NCBI GenBank assembly: GCA_030407315.1
Contig: JALQPE010001716.1
Span: 1-64,000, forward strand
Reading direction: 5' to 3'
DNA length: 64,000 bases
Source of the DNA: Asparagopsis taxiformis
Lineage: Eukaryota > Rhodophyta > Florideophyceae > Bonnemaisoniales > Bonnemaisoniaceae
Shown here: in pieces, positions 44,529 to 53,783 of the stretch
Layout: each line of letters starts with the position of its first letter
Position numbering within the stretch: the stretch's first letter is position 1
The notes under the pieces: generated by a model
Databases searched by the model: none
Seen by the model: the letters and a program-made list of their open reading frames with translations, nothing else
Told to the model about the DNA's origin: nothing
Made by a program: the position numbers and the translations under genes

Positions 44529-45616
44529 TGCACAATTTCGCGGATGTAAGCTACCTCGATGCGTCGGACAAGTTCCCATTTGACTTGGGTCTCATGGAAG
44601 AAATTCCTAACCAGGAATTGTTTCGGTACTTTTTGGGAACGTGGGAGGGGGAGCAGGTGCACAAGGACCCTGGGAACCGGCAGCTGTGGAGTCCCATTGT
44701 CAATACGGGGGACGATGAAACAGATGAGAAGAACCGGAATGAGGGGAGGGCTCGCTTCACGTCTACGCGCCACTGCCTGGTTGACTATGCCGAGAACGAT
44801 GAGACGCATATCGACCGGTTCAAGTTTGTGACGCGGCGAGCCCTGCTGGATGTGTGGTTGGGAATCCTTGTCCGGCTGATAGGGCTGGAGGAGTGCGGTT
44901 TACCGGGAGAAAAACTTGTCATGCCGGCATCTGGGGGACGGTTTTTGATAACGGGAAAGGGGTGTCCTCGGCAGGTCCCACACAATGATTTCCCTGTTCC
45001 TCCTCGCGACCGCAAAGATCAACTTCCGGGTTACTTTGTTATTGCCAACGGAGATGACCCATTCCCTATCTGGGTGTGTCCAGGGTCCCACAAGTACGTC
45101 TTTTCCAAAGCGCTGGAATTAGATATGTACGCCAAGACGATGAAGCTGAAGAAGGTAATCGTTCCGCCACGTTCAGTCTTCATCGGTCACGGCCATGTAC
45201 AACATGCCGGGGCAGGGCATGTCGACAGAGTTGTGTCACACACGACAACGAGGTATCACACGTATTTCAGGAATGCGTCGTATCCGATTCCCGACAATGT
45301 TTCGTTTGGTTTCATCAGGCGGTTGGGATTCGAAGAAGAAGTCATCGCCAATGCTCCGCGCCGGTCTGCAAGGCAAAGTCAACCGGCACCTGTCAATGTT
45401 CGCCACAAGACAGTTGTTCCCATCCCGGTCAAGAAAGATGGTAGGCCGAAGACAGGGCAGCTCCGAATGATGCGGATGAAGACGACAGAACCTCGCAAGG
45501 ATGTAATGCACACACCGAGTGTGGCCCCGGTAGTGCCTCTTCTGCCGGGACAACCTGGATATCTAGTTCACTATCATAGTGAGGACGAAGAGGAAGAACA
45601 GTTTTCCGACGGCTAG
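44432..45616 (+). CDS. 2-oxoglutarate/Fe(II) dioxygenase, PhyH-like, 394 aa
   Basis: Double-stranded beta-helix oxygenase. QVPHNDFPVP supplies the HxD pair (H184, D186); PGYFVIANGDDPFPIWVCPGSHKYV matches the core strand and 'PGSH' turn of the phytanoyl-CoA-hydroxylase group; IGHGHVQHAGAG supplies the distal metal His (probably H258); R274 or R280 (TTTRYHTYFR) would bind 2-oxoglutarate. Residues 300-394 are basic then acidic, disordered. The substrate is unknown; DNA base, histone or small-molecule oxidation are all possible, and TET/JBP membership cannot be shown by eye. The ORF starts inside the ParB-like ORF in the -1 frame; its frame is open back to about 44379, so a -1 frameshift or a short unseen intron could make a fusion protein. 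Confidence 0.7.
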   Translation: MSTSWKDSYEAGTGMAYFHNCRTEINERGYTVMHNFADVSYLDASDKFPFDLGLMEEIPNQELFRYFLGTWEGEQVHKDPGNRQLWSPIVNTGDDETDEKNRNEGRARFTSTRHCLVDYAENDETHIDRFKFVTRRALLDVWLGILVRLIGLEECGLPGEKLVMPASGGRFLITGKGCPRQVPHNDFPVPPRDRKDQLPGYFVIANGDDPFPIWVCPGSHKYVFSKALELDMYAKTMKLKKVIVPPRSVFIGHGHVQHAGAGHVDRVVSHTTTRYHTYFRNASYPIPDNVSFGFIRRLGFEEEVIANAPRRSARQSQPAPVNVRHKTVVPIPVKKDGRPKTGQLRMMRMKTTEPRKDVMHTPSVAPVVPLLPGQPGYLVHYHSEDEEEEQFSDG

Positions 45617-45890
45617 ATATCTTAACAACAACTACTTTAGCAAACAATTATCGAGAATATAATCATCTCCTTTATCACTTTCAATCTATGAACCTACTAT
45701 AATGCACTTCCGTTCCATGCTTTCAAACTAGATTGTCCATTCCCTAGTGGGTTGGAGCATGATTCCAGGACGATTCCCTCACATCTCTAGACTCGATGGT
45801 CTATGCTAGAAATAGCAGAACAATTGGGTTTATACGTGCTTCATCGCCAACTTGCTTCTGGTAATGGCTGGACGTGCACGATACACGATC
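45617..45890. other. 3' flank of the dioxygenase gene
   Basis: AT-rich, with no recognised feature. Leads into the next repeat array. Confidence 0.3.
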
Positions 45891-47815
45891 ACCTGAAATG
45901 GACGTCCGGTGGATGTCCAACTCAGATGCATTCCTGGCCGGCCCAGAAATTCTACAATTTCGGGCACAAAAAAATATTGCAAAAAACATCGATTTGGGCG
46001 GTCGATTGTGCCGTACGGCACACCCCCATCTCAAAAACATGTTCACATGTGCATGTTTTTGAGAATAGCCCAAATTTTAATTCAAATCAGGGTGTCTAAT
46101 TTGGCCACAACGGCCCCAGGCACCGGAACCGCCGCCCCGAGCGGGGTCATCACTGGCTTCTGTAAGCACTAACTGTAAGGCTAAATGGCGCCTAACGATG
46201 GGTCGATTCCAGGCTTCAAGCCTAAGTTATGCTAGGGTGACATCGTTTCCCCTGTTCCATCATGGTCCTGCCTTACTCCTCCACGACAAACACTACTCAC
46301 CCATCACGTTACTCGTATTCCGTGCACTTTGTATGAGTAGTGAACTCGCCTGCTTAGTTGCTGCAATGCGTGGATGTAGGCAGCACACGACCAACCTGAA
46401 ATGGACGTCCGGTGGATGTCCATCTCAGATGCACTGCTGGCCAGCCCAGAAATTCTACAATTTCGGGCACAAAAAATCTTGCAAAAATCAACGATTTGGG
46501 CGGGTCGATTGTGCCGTACGGCACACCCCCATCTCAAAAACATGTTCACATGTGCATGTTTTTGAGAATAGCCCAAATTTTAATTCAAATCAGGGTGTCT
46601 AATTTGGCCACAACGGCCCCAGGCACCGGCCACCGCCCCGATCGGGGCTATCACTGGCTTCTGTAAGCACCAACTGTAAGGCTAAATGGCGTCTGACGAA
46701 GGGTCAATTTCAGGCTCAATACGCCAGGGACAGGTCTTGGTCCTTGTTCCATCATGGTCCCGCCCCGCTCTCTCACGACCAACCTGAAATGGACGTCCGG
46801 TGGATGTCCAGCTCGATTGCATTGCTGGCCAGCCCAGAAATTCTAAAATTTCGGGCACAAAAAATATTGCAAAAAACATCGATTTGGGCGGTCGATTGTG
46901 CCGTACGGCACACCCCCATCTCAAAAACATGTTCACATGTGCATGTTTTTGAGAATAGCCCAAATTTTAATTCAAATCAGGGTGTCTAATTTGGCCACAA
47001 CGGCCCCAGGAACCGAGCCGCCGCCCCGAGCGGGGTCATCACTGGCTTCTGTAAGCACTAACTGTGAGGCTAAATGGCGCCGAAAGATGGGTCGATTCCA
47101 GGCTTCAAGCCTAAGTTATGCTAGGTACGCATCTTCTTCCGTGTTTCATAATGGTCCCGCCTTACTCCCTCAACACAAACACTACTCACCTATCACGTTA
47201 CTCATATTCCGTGTACTTTGTATTAGTAGTGAACCCGCTGGCTTAGTTTCTGCAATGCGTGGATGTAGGCAGCACACGACCAACCTGAAATGGACGTCCG
47301 GTGGATGTCCAGCTCAGATGCACTGCTGGCCAGCCCAGAAATTCTAAAATTTCGGGCACAAAAAATCTTGCAAAAATCAACGATTTGGGCGGTCGATTGT
47401 GCCGTACGGCACACCCCCATCTCAAAAACATGTTCACATGTGCATGTTTTTGAGAATAGCCCAAATTTTAATTCAAATCAGGGTGTCTAATTTGGCCACA
47501 ACGGCCCCAGGAACCGACCGCCGGCCCCGATCGGGGGCTATCACTGGCGTCTGTAAGCACCAACTGTAAGCCGGAGCCGGCTGCCGCCCCGATCGGGGCT
47601 ATCACTGGCTTCTATTAGCACCAACTGTAAGCCAAAATCGCGTCTCACGAAGGGTCGATTTCAGGCTCAACACGTCAGGGAAAGGTCTTGGTCCTTGTTT
47701 CATCATGGTCCCGCCCCACCCTCTCGCGACCAACCTGAAATGGACGTCCGGTGGATGTCCAGCTCGATTGCATTGCTGGCCAGCCCAGAAATTCTAAAAT
47801 TTCCGAAAAATCAAT
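45890..47815 (-). repeat. ~430-bp repeat array, minus orientation, next to arm A
   Basis: Four full units and partial copies, with intact TGTGCCGTACGGCACA at 46007, 46510, 46897 and 47398. Each unit also has the CTCAAAAACATG foldback, GGACGTCC, GGCCACAACGGCC and CCCCGAGCGGGG-like dyads. The 47520-47600 region has a short duplication of the last part of a unit. Confidence 0.85.
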
Positions 47816-49450
47816 TTGGTGGCCCAGCATCTCCTGTGCCGAAAATTCCCGCGCTCACTTGTGATATACGTCTAGACGTGTTTCCCACTTGTACGCATCA
47901 GGGAAGGCGTCACGGAAGGTTGACACTACGCTACTTGTGTACCGCGTCGTCTGAAATAGCGAGTAGTGTTTGTTGTATAGTTGTGGAGTATGCGTCTAGT
48001 GGTTTGTAAAGCTTGCAGAACGGGATAGGGATGTGGGTGGCCCTATTTTATGAATACATGAGTACCAATATTCAGGGTTGACAAAGCGGAAAGGCATAGG
48101 CTCATACATGTTTGAGATTGCATAGTAGAGAAAATATTTTCATCGAAATTTACATGGAGCTGATGGAGGTTTTAAGGATGAGGTATGAGAGGAAGAAAAT
48201 TCTTCTGTGGTATGAGGATGTGTTCTGTGGGGGGATGGAATCTTGGGATGGTACAGGGGGAGGTGGAAATGTACGGAGTGCGGGTTTAGAATGGATTGTG
48301 ATTCGGAGAGGAGTGCCGACAAGCATATTATGGGGATTGGGGAGACGCTGCGGGGTGTTGGGGTAGTGAGGGCGGAGGAGGTGTTTAGGTGGGACCGTAG
48401 GAGGGTGCGGTTGAAGGCGCCGAGAGGAGGGGTTTTTAGGAAAGTGAGGAGAAAGAAGGGGAGGGGGTGGCGTCTGTTCTGGCTGTGGTGAGTGGGGATG
48501 TGATGGAGAAGAAGGGGGTTATTGTATTTGGGGAGGGAGGGGAGTGGGAGGAAGGGTGCGAAGTGGGGGGTTGATATGTGTTTCAGAGCGGGGAGGTTTC
48601 TGGGGATACGGCGGGGGAGCCACCCCGCAGTGCGGGAGCGTGGGCCGGTGGTGGTGGTGTATACGGTATCGAAGATGCGGATGGCGTGGGGGCATGGAGC
48701 AGCTGAGGGAGGGAGGGGTGGAGCAGGTCGGGTACGGGATGGGGAGTGAGAGGTTTTGGAAGAGTAAGCTGCAGGGGAAGTTTGTGTAGAGGGCGAAGGA
48801 GAGGGGTTGAGGGTAGAGGAGAGAGGGTACTGAAGAACAATACGTTTCAAAGGTGATGGGGGAGAGCATGGTCGAGGAGATAGGGGGTGTTTTGCCCTAT
48901 TCTGAGGTAGTATGAGGACTGGTTATACGAAATCTGTACGGTAGAGCAGAAAAGTAGGTATGGAATGGAGGTGTGCACCGTGGAAGCGGGGATAGGTATC
49001 TGAAAATGCGTGCTAGAGTGGTATTGGGGGTGTTTGAGGTACAGTACGGGGGAGGTGAGCACCAACAGGAAGGGGGTGTGAGCGAGAGGATGAAAAAATT
49101 AAAGATGAAATTGGAGTCGACCGACAAGGAAAAATAGAGTGGTCGCCGTGATGGATGCGGACATCCATGTCGAGCACGGCGGCAGAAATTTCTGGGGTCG
49201 AAATTTTTGAATTTCTGAACCGGCGCCCGTCCTAGGTGGACATAGACATGGCGGAAGTCCATCCCGAGGGGGACATCCGTGGTACTAGAAACAATGAATG
49301 TCGCCCTAGTAATACTAGACGTACTAGACCGCATGGACGTCCGGTTCTAGGCGGACATCCAAAAATACTGGAGAACATGGACGTCCGCCTAGTAATACTA
49401 GGTGTACTAGAGGTTGTGGACGTCCGCGTCCATTTCCGAGAACACAGACG
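47815..49450 (-). repeat. Arm A of E2
   Basis: Inverted counterpart of 9331-10985. Ends in the GGACGTCC/CTAGTA-rich subterminal zone (49170-49420) and the terminal repeat ending at 49450. Confidence 0.75.
48243..48491 (+). CDS. Possible zinc-finger fragment in arm A
   Basis: An open frame without an ATG start, encoding GRWKCTECGFRMDCDSERSA, then DKHIMGIGETLRG and a very basic tail (RRRVRLKAPRG, KVRRKKGRG). The CxxC plus a downstream His suggests a degenerate zinc finger. The same frame is conserved, with one frameshift, on the minus strand of arm A in E1. It could be a decayed DNA-binding protein or chance; low confidence. Confidence 0.25.
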   Translation: MGWYRGRWKCTECGFRMDCDSERSADKHIMGIGETLRGVGVVRAEEVFRWDRRRVRLKAPRGGVFRKVRRKKGRGWRLFWLW

Positions 49451-49923
49451 AATTCTCTTTGCAGGGCGAAGAGTGGAGACTGAATTGAGAACACCAGCGA
49501 TGGACGGAGATGGAATGAGAGAAGTGGAAATGAAAAAGAAGTGTGGCAATCAGTTTAAGACATGCATTAAGACTAGCTAGGAGCAAGGAAAGGTAGAGGA
49601 AGAATAGAGAGAAACCCTGCAGAACATGAACACTGATTTGGTGTATTTCGGGTGAAAATTATTTTAATCGGGGAAATTCTAAAATTGGTCAAGCATGTTG
49701 AGCATCATATCGCCGGAAAGTTGCATTGCCGCATATTGCAGTGGTAGTCATCTTATGTGTCCCAGACAAATATTTGTCAAGGTATCACTGTTTCCGTTAT
49801 ATGTGCTTGACTGGCAGTGATTTCCAATATTTTTGTATTAATTTGGATTGTAAATTATTTATTTGATGCAAGAAGTTTTGTAAAATTTGATGCAAGAATG
49901 ACATATCATATCCTGGTGCAATC
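49451..49923. other. Flank of E2, no gene recognised
   Basis: AT-rich. It does not continue the copia LTR found at the other flank of E2. Confidence 0.4.
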
Positions 49924-50932
49924 ATGCTAGCCGCTGGATTTGAGCAGTCACTCTTGCATTTGAATCATCGAACGACGGTCGAGCTGGTGTCAATAAGTCG
50001 AATTGCTGCTGAAGGTATCGATTCTGGCTTGTTCCGTCCCTCCCACTTCATGTGCTCTGTGCTCTCCATGTTGGAAACGTATACACACATTCATGCATTG
50101 TTTGCCTCTGTCTACTTGCAACGCCAACACGACTTGGTCCAACGATGCGATGCGATTCAATGTCGCAGTAGCCCAAGTTTTCGCTTGCAACACGCCAACC
50201 AGCAACGACGTCTCGTTCCATCGCAGCTCTTCGACACAATGGAGACCAACGAATTGACAGAAATTGCTCTTCTGCTCGCGCTCATCTTCCTTCTCTACCT
50301 CGCCAATTTCCTCGCCGACATCGGCACCTTTGAAAAAATCCATGTTCTACGTGGCCTATTGCAACCCATCCTCGTCGCAGTATCCCAACAGCGCGCCGCG
50401 CAACCGAGTCTGTCGCCCGTCATGCTGCAAATCGCGCAGCAGGTGTGCGGCCACGGCGTGGAGGAAGGCGCCGACAGCATATTGGGCACCGATCGTCACG
50501 AGATTCAACGCGTGCGTTGCGTCGCGTCGCGTTCGCCGCGGCGAAATGATAGGCATCTACTACGCGTCCGTGCATCCATTAATGAAGAACTGCGCAGCAT
50601 TACAGGGCGTCGTGATCGACGTCGGGGAGCGTCGCGTTTCAGAGGCGTCACGGGCAGAGTGGGCGAAGCGACTCGCCAGAAAGAACGCTGATTTATCAGT
50701 CCAAATCGTATCAATACCGGACATGCTGCAGATTGCGTCGAGATTTCACGGCCCTATGTCCGAGGAAATCGCCCACTGGAGGGTGTATAGAAAGTTGATC
50801 TGGAGATTACGCACGACAGGCGAGCGGTATACGCCGCATCCCATGCAGATCATGGAGTCCACATCCGTTCGCAAAAAGCGTGTCGTTTCCTTGATATCCG
50901 TCGCAGGCGAGATTCAGGTGACGACTTTGTGA
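49924..50932 (+). pseudogene. Unrecognised gene with one frame change
   Basis: Coding-like sequence in two frames. The first, to about 50490, includes a hydrophobic segment EIALLLALIFLLYLANFLA that could cross a membrane, then LLQPILVAVSQQRAAQPSLS and VMLQIAQQVCGHGVEEGA. The second, from about 50500, reads RRGEMIGIYYASVHPLMKNC, then SVQIVSIPDMLQIASRFHG and ends at the TGA at 50930-50932. No family recognised. The switch is near 50490-50510 and may be an indel or a splice. Shadow ORFs overlap in all frames, so the boundaries are approximate. Confidence 0.35.
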
Positions 50933-50948
50933 CCGTCGTACATACGTA

Positions 50949-51952
50949 TCATCTTCGTGATACTTGCTGCCATTTGCACGCGATAAGCTGTCCGAAAGAC
51001 ATGTCATCGGTGACAAACTTTGCAAATCCATCGTTTTCCCCACAGTCAGCGCTCTGGTCGTGTAGCAAACTCAGTCCGGCCAATTTCCGCCGATCCTCAT
51101 CCCTGATAGCTGTAACTGCTGTGTCGAAACCAGGGTATTGGAAAAACACAAAACTAAGCCGCTCCTGATCCGTGAGTATCACCCGATGCAAAGGAGTCCG
51201 CAGACGTCCGCCCGTAAATAGACTTAGAAAGTCAGAGCAATTCACAACCAGAGTATCCTCCATGGGCGGCACATCATGCCATTCATCTTGCACACAGATT
51301 TGCAGTGCCGATTTTCTACCAGTTTTCTGTGCGATAAGCGTCGCGAATCCCCAACCCGTACGTGCAGAAGACCCAGTCATATGTTTCTCAGCACTCTCCG
51401 TCCCGTGGTAATGGAACGATCGTAGTAGAGATATCGACTCCCCTTGGCGACAGAGTGTTCGTAAATCTGCTATTGGCCTCGGATCATCCGTCCATGTCGT
51501 CATGATTGCGTCTACGAGGACAAGCATAACTCTGTTCATGAAAGAAAATAATGCATCAAAACTGTTCTTCATGAGCATATCTGGTGTAGAGCGTTTCCAA
51601 AACGGCCATACATTTTCTGATTCCAGCGCGTTTTGTGGAGTGCATCCTCCATTGCTCCAGTCGTACGACCAGCTGAAAGCTTCTATCCATTCGATTGTTT
51701 GCGCCCTTGATTCACAAGCTGTCTTGATGTAGCCTCTTGTGACACCAGCGGCAAGTCCTTTTAAAGTCGCTGACTGTTTCTCCTGGAGAGGTCGTTGGAA
51801 AAAGGATGTGCCTCTGAGAATGCAGGAGCGACAAATTGTTGAAGAAGGCAACGAATTTCCCCGCCAAACTTGAGATAGGCAATTCCGGAGATTTGGAATG
51901 CAGAGAACACTTTGAACACTTTGGTGGATGAGTTCTCACACAGATAACTCAC
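50949..51952 (-). pseudogene. IPNS/ACO-type 2OG-Fe(II) oxygenase homologue, metal ligands altered
   Basis: An isopenicillin-N-synthase-like oxygenase. The N-terminal DIOX_N-like piece (51952-51761: FQISGIAYLKFGGEI) and the main piece (51851-50949: FFQRPLQEKQSATLKG, GVTRGYIKTACESRA, EWHDVPP, VVNCSDFLSLFTGGRL, TPLHRVIL) are in different frames, joined at a TTTTT run near 51810 where one base would restore the frame. The distal His (TPLHRV) and most core residues are kept, but the HxD metal-binding pair is replaced by RxG (SSARTGWGFATLIAQ, codons at 51354-51362); each change is a single A-to-G on the coding strand. It is therefore an inactive copy, or a pseudoenzyme. It follows the eIF2A/PYM-like ORF on the same strand with a 17-bp overlap. 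Confidence 0.65.
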
Positions 51953-52208
51953 TTAATTTGTTCTCTACTCTGGACAGCTCATTTCTTAGTTTTAGTAGCG
52001 AAGCAAGCTTATCAATCTGATCCTGATTCAGCTCCTTCCCTTCCTTTCGACTGTTTTCCAACAATTCAATCGTTTGAAGCTTCTTCTTCAGCTTCTTAAT
52101 TTTCTTTCCAGCAACCTCCACAGAGTCGATATCATCGACGCTAGTAGTTGACAGTTCAACCTTCGGCGGCACGCCATTCATGTTCGTAGACCAGACAGCC
52201 GTCATCAC
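51936..52208 (-). CDS. eIF2A/PYM-type C-terminal helical segment, 90 aa
   Basis: The second half, GKKIKKLKKKLQTIELLENS then KELNQDQIDKLASLLKL, is the Lys-rich helical hairpin typical of the C-terminus of eIF2A and PYM (ribosome/eIF3-contacting tails). Nothing of the eIF2A propeller or the PYM Mago-binding head is seen upstream, so this is a 3' exon, a fragment, or a small independent gene. There are in-frame Mets at 52208, 52205 and 52181. The Met at 52181 overlaps head to head with the ATG of the zinc-finger gene on the other strand. Confidence 0.4.
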   Translation of the reverse strand: MMTAVWSTNMNGVPPKVELSTTSVDDIDSVEVAGKKIKKLKKKLQTIELLENSRKEGKELNQDQIDKLASLLKLRNELSRVENKLSELSV

Positions 52209-52583
52209 GCTCGCCAGTATGGCCGTCAGTACTGGCGGCGGGATCAGACTCGTGGCATGGACCGAGAACCATGGGAAGCGAACTGAACGACGTCAAAATG
52301 TTCAAGTCTGCGTCGAATGTCTGGGTGAGACAGTCGTGCCGTGTAATCTGTGCAATGCTACCGGTAAGGATCCTCTGAATGAGGCCAACGTGTGCTCCTA
52401 CTGCGACGGCAAGGGGCATGTGCAATGATTTAATTGCAACGGAACTGGCATACAGCCGCGTTTTCTTGATAGGTTGGTTTCATCTTTTCCACTCTGTTCA
52501 AACCGCGATTTTGCCGATGCACTAACCGCCACTTTTCTTTCATTATCTCCCGCAGATTATCACCCGACGACTTTATGGATTAA
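52180..52583 (+). CDS. DnaJ-type zinc-finger protein, LQY1/BSD2-like, in-frame TGA at a Cys position
   Basis: Start at ATG 52180. A hydrophobic N-terminus (AVITLASMAVSTGGG) precedes four CxxC modules spaced as in plastid LQY1/BSD2 proteins: C44/C47, C55/C58 (CNLCNATG), C72/C75 (CSYCDGKG), and position 83/C86 (FNCNGTG). Position 83, expected to be Cys, is TGA (52426-52428). Beyond it the frame runs GTGIQPRFLD, then a likely intron 52473-52555 (GTTGG...CGCAG, with CTAAC about 30 nt before the acceptor), then LSPDDFMD and TAA at 52581-52583; total about 106 aa. Known relatives act in thylakoid or Rubisco assembly/repair. The TGA could be a nonsense mutation or, less likely, selenocysteine. Confidence 0.6.
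52473..52555 (+). other. Predicted GT-AG intron, 83 nt
   Basis: Donor AG|GTTGGT, acceptor CCGCAG|ATT. Joining them restores a C-terminus that continues the zinc-finger protein and ends in TAA. It is the one intron in the window I can argue for. Confidence 0.5.
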
Positions 52584-52759
52584 CACAGACGGGCAAGCAC
52601 CGTGACAAATTCCAGTGCAGTGATGTAGATAATGAGCTTTACAATATATTGTACCTGCACTACACCTTGGAAGCAGCTCCCTTCTTCCTCTTCGACAACA
52701 TGGATTGCTACTGCTGAAACCATAGGGGGTCTTCCATTTCCGCGCGTCTCCTCTCCTCA
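52584..52759. other. Short intergenic segment
   Basis: Between the zinc-finger gene and the convergent membrane-protein remnant. No recognised feature. Confidence 0.3.
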
Positions 52760-53381
52760 TCAAACTCCTGATTCAACCGAACATTCACCGCCGCCGCAAA
52801 CAGCAACTCCGAAATCAGAATTCAATAGTAAGACAACAACGTGGCCGCAATCGAAGTCCGAAATCTGCCTGTCGCCGCCCATGATCAGCGGCTGGCACAG
52901 CGACGCAAACGCCGAGACCGTCAGTAGCAAATACGCCGGCGTCATCAGCCGCGTGCGGAACGGCGCCGCCCTGGAGCGCGACGTGCCCGTGCTGAGCGTC
53001 TCCTTGCGCAGAATGGAAACGGCGGTGAGCGACGGCGCGTACAGCATGCATGCGATCAACACGCAGACGTTGAGCACGCCCGTGTAGCAGAAGGCGACGA
53101 TTTGCAGAATGACCATCGCGACCACGCCGGTAATCAGCATTACGAACGACAGTGCGCGAAGGAAGTAGGAGCATAGCGCGTGGCAGAATCCGTCAAATTT
53201 CGCGTGGATACGTCCATGGACGTGCAAGAAATTGCGCAAACCATGATGAACGCTCGGAGACACTCGAAAAGCCGCGTCGAGATGTGGCGCTTGAATCCGA
53301 TGGCTCGATGGCCCCCGATGGTTCTACCGCCTCCCCGGATAGAAGCGGGACTTTATCGATGGCTGCTGCTGTCGCGTCCAT
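52760..53381 (-). pseudogene. Multi-pass membrane protein with one frameshift
   Basis: The N-terminus starts at ATG 53381 (MDATAAAIDKVPLLSGEAVE) with a Ser-rich cytosolic-type segment to SERSSWFAQFL. A one-base shift near 53220 then leads into the frame with the membrane segments: ALSFVMLITGVVAMVILQIV, FCYTGVLNVCVLIACMLYAP and MTPAYLLLTVSAFASLCQPL. At least three helices are visible. Family not recognised. The C-terminal end after GGDRQISDF looks unnatural and may be intron or lost sequence. Confidence 0.5.
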
Positions 53382-53783
53382 GTTGTGTTTGTTTATAGGT
53401 GCTTCGGATGCAATGCCAGTGCCCGTGTCAGGATATCGGTGTCACAGCTTGGGACATGCGGAGCGCGATTTGCTCGTTCTACTGGGAGAGGCCCAAAAAA
53501 ACTCGTTACCGAATGATATGTGAATACATCGAGAGATTTTCATCAGGATTTACGGCCGTATATCTGAAATGGTAGAGATACCACCGCACAGTTTTCTGCC
53601 TTTTCTGTTTGTAATCATTTTTCGGAGTCAGCAGATCTATCTACATCTGCAGGAAAACTCCAGGAAGAGAAGCTAGGCATTCATCCTAGTTTCAAAGAAG
53701 TAAATGATGTGCCCAATCTCCTATCCAGACTTTCAGTGTATGCAGCCTTATTGAAAATTTGGAACCTGGTGATTACTGCCGAG
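53382..53783. other. Intergenic, no gene recognised
   Basis: Short shadow ORFs only. Confidence 0.35.

Larger units (their letters stand above)
26361..49450 (-). mobile_element. E2: 23.1-kb autonomous-type element carrying DNA/chromatin-modifying genes
   Basis: Ends: CGTCTGTGTT at 26361 and its complement ending at 49450, with the same ~34-bp inverted repeat as E1. Left arm is B, right arm is A, so E2 lies opposite to E1. It inserted in the copia 3' LTR. The right flank (AATTC) does not match the left (GTAT), so no target duplication is evident and one flank may be rearranged. Five long uninterrupted ORFs sit inside: transposase (29031-32069), coiled-coil protein (34432-32147), methylase-SET (36828-40025), ParB-like (41685-44528) and dioxygenase (44432-45616), separated by ~430-bp repeat arrays. 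Confidence 0.7.

Noticed and set aside
45801..47490. Repeated short ORFs containing MGYSQKHAHVNMFLRWG
   Set aside because: By-product of the ~430-bp repeat; it appears in both orientations and in varying lengths.
26351..49460. E2 target duplication in the copia LTR
   Set aside because: The left flank is ...GTAT, the right flank AATTC..., and the right flank does not continue the LTR, so a clean insertion cannot be shown.
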